The translations under genes and the position numbers were made by a program. From Anaerosolibacter sp. (GTDB taxonomy: Bacteria > Bacillota > Clostridia > Peptostreptococcales > Thermotaleaceae), in NCBI RefSeq assembly GCF_029240175.1, contig NZ_JARBTM010000011.1:95510-159509 (forward strand): DNA of 64,000 nt, given 5' to 3'. The notes under the pieces are model-generated. The model was not told the DNA's origin and did not search any database. It saw nothing but the letters and a program-made list of their open reading frames with translations. Positions 63,933-64,000 of this stretch are shown here, in pieces; positions within the stretch are counted from its first letter, which is position 1; every line of letters begins with the position of its first letter.

Positions 63933-63984
63933 AAAACAGTCATAGTTTGATTTCTAGTGAAATTGAACTATGACTGTTTTTGTT
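63933..63984 (+). terminator. Terminator closing the ruv operon
   Basis: AAAACAGTCATAGTT (63933-63947) pairs with AACTATGACTGTTTT (63966-63980), with a small TTTC/GAAA helix in the loop, then T-rich tail. Confidence 0.92.
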
Positions 63985-64000
63985 TCCAATACACTACATT

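Noticed and set aside
1..64000. CRISPR arrays, insertion sequences, prophage, toxin-antitoxin pairs
   Set aside because: No regularly spaced repeats, transposase, integrase, phage structural genes or paired small toxin genes were seen; coding is continuous housekeeping and redox genes.

Overview
The window reads as one contiguous piece of chromosome from a low-GC, anaerobic, endospore-forming Clostridia. The Rnf complex, the FeS and radical-SAM proteins, SpoIVFA/SpoIVFB, BofC and GerMN proteins, and the minimal TatA/TatC pair all point there. The overall gene set and order resemble Alkaliphilus/Natronincola-type Peptostreptococcales; that placement is inference from gene content. Nearly all genes lie on the + strand; only a type-II NADH dehydrogenase (21105-22934) and a D,D-carboxypeptidase (49401-50768) are on the - strand. 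No insertion sequence, prophage or CRISPR array is visible.

Layout. 1-4107: end of dinB, a SPOR-domain protein, then a four-gene cassette (two GHKL ATPases, DRTGG, PHP) normally found with electron-bifurcating [FeFe]-hydrogenase genes, which are absent here. 4411-9469: complete rnfCDGEAB. 9693-11474: NusG-II protein, Gx-type membrane protein, DUF4321, Maf. 11526-21068: radC, mreBCD, PBP2, minCDE, rodA, mgsA (cell shape and division). 21105-25824: Ndh-2 with a membrane tail, FMN-binding lipoprotein, ApbE and polyprenyl diphosphate synthase, a set resembling flavin-based extracellular electron transfer (FLEET/EET) loci. 25893-31583: a ydhY-ydhV-ydhW-fdhD-tatA-tatC cluster for a tungsto/molybdo-bispterin oxidoreductase whose FeS partner carries a twin-arginine signal. 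31702-44797: spoIVFAB, radical-SAM pair, rng, rplU-prp-rpmA, obg, yhbY, nadD, yqeK, LCP protein, CaCA antiporter, rsfS. 44836-49355: DauR-like regulator, RidA, and a serine operon (aminotransferase, SerA, DUF1015). 49401-51551: DacF-like carboxypeptidase and a ComEA-like protein. 51610-60454: selenocysteine machinery, namely selD (itself a selenoprotein with an in-frame UGA), selA, selB and, after a two-component system and two GerMN proteins, tRNA-Sec. 60732-63887: bofC-like gene, ruvCAB, DUF2905.

How it works together. Rnf couples ferredoxin oxidation and NAD+ reduction to ion transport. Ndh-2, the FMN lipoprotein and ApbE could move NADH electrons through a quinone to flavins outside the membrane. 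The exported YdhY/YdhV pair would add another extracytoplasmic redox enzyme. ApbE could flavinylate RnfG, RnfD and the lipoprotein. The main items for a second look are the split EET-like locus, the Tat-linked ydhYVW cluster with two candidate small ORFs in its leader, the UGA-containing selD, a multi-stem RNA candidate at 56248-56321, and a consensus - strand promoter firing into a terminator about 45 nt away beside tRNA-Sec.
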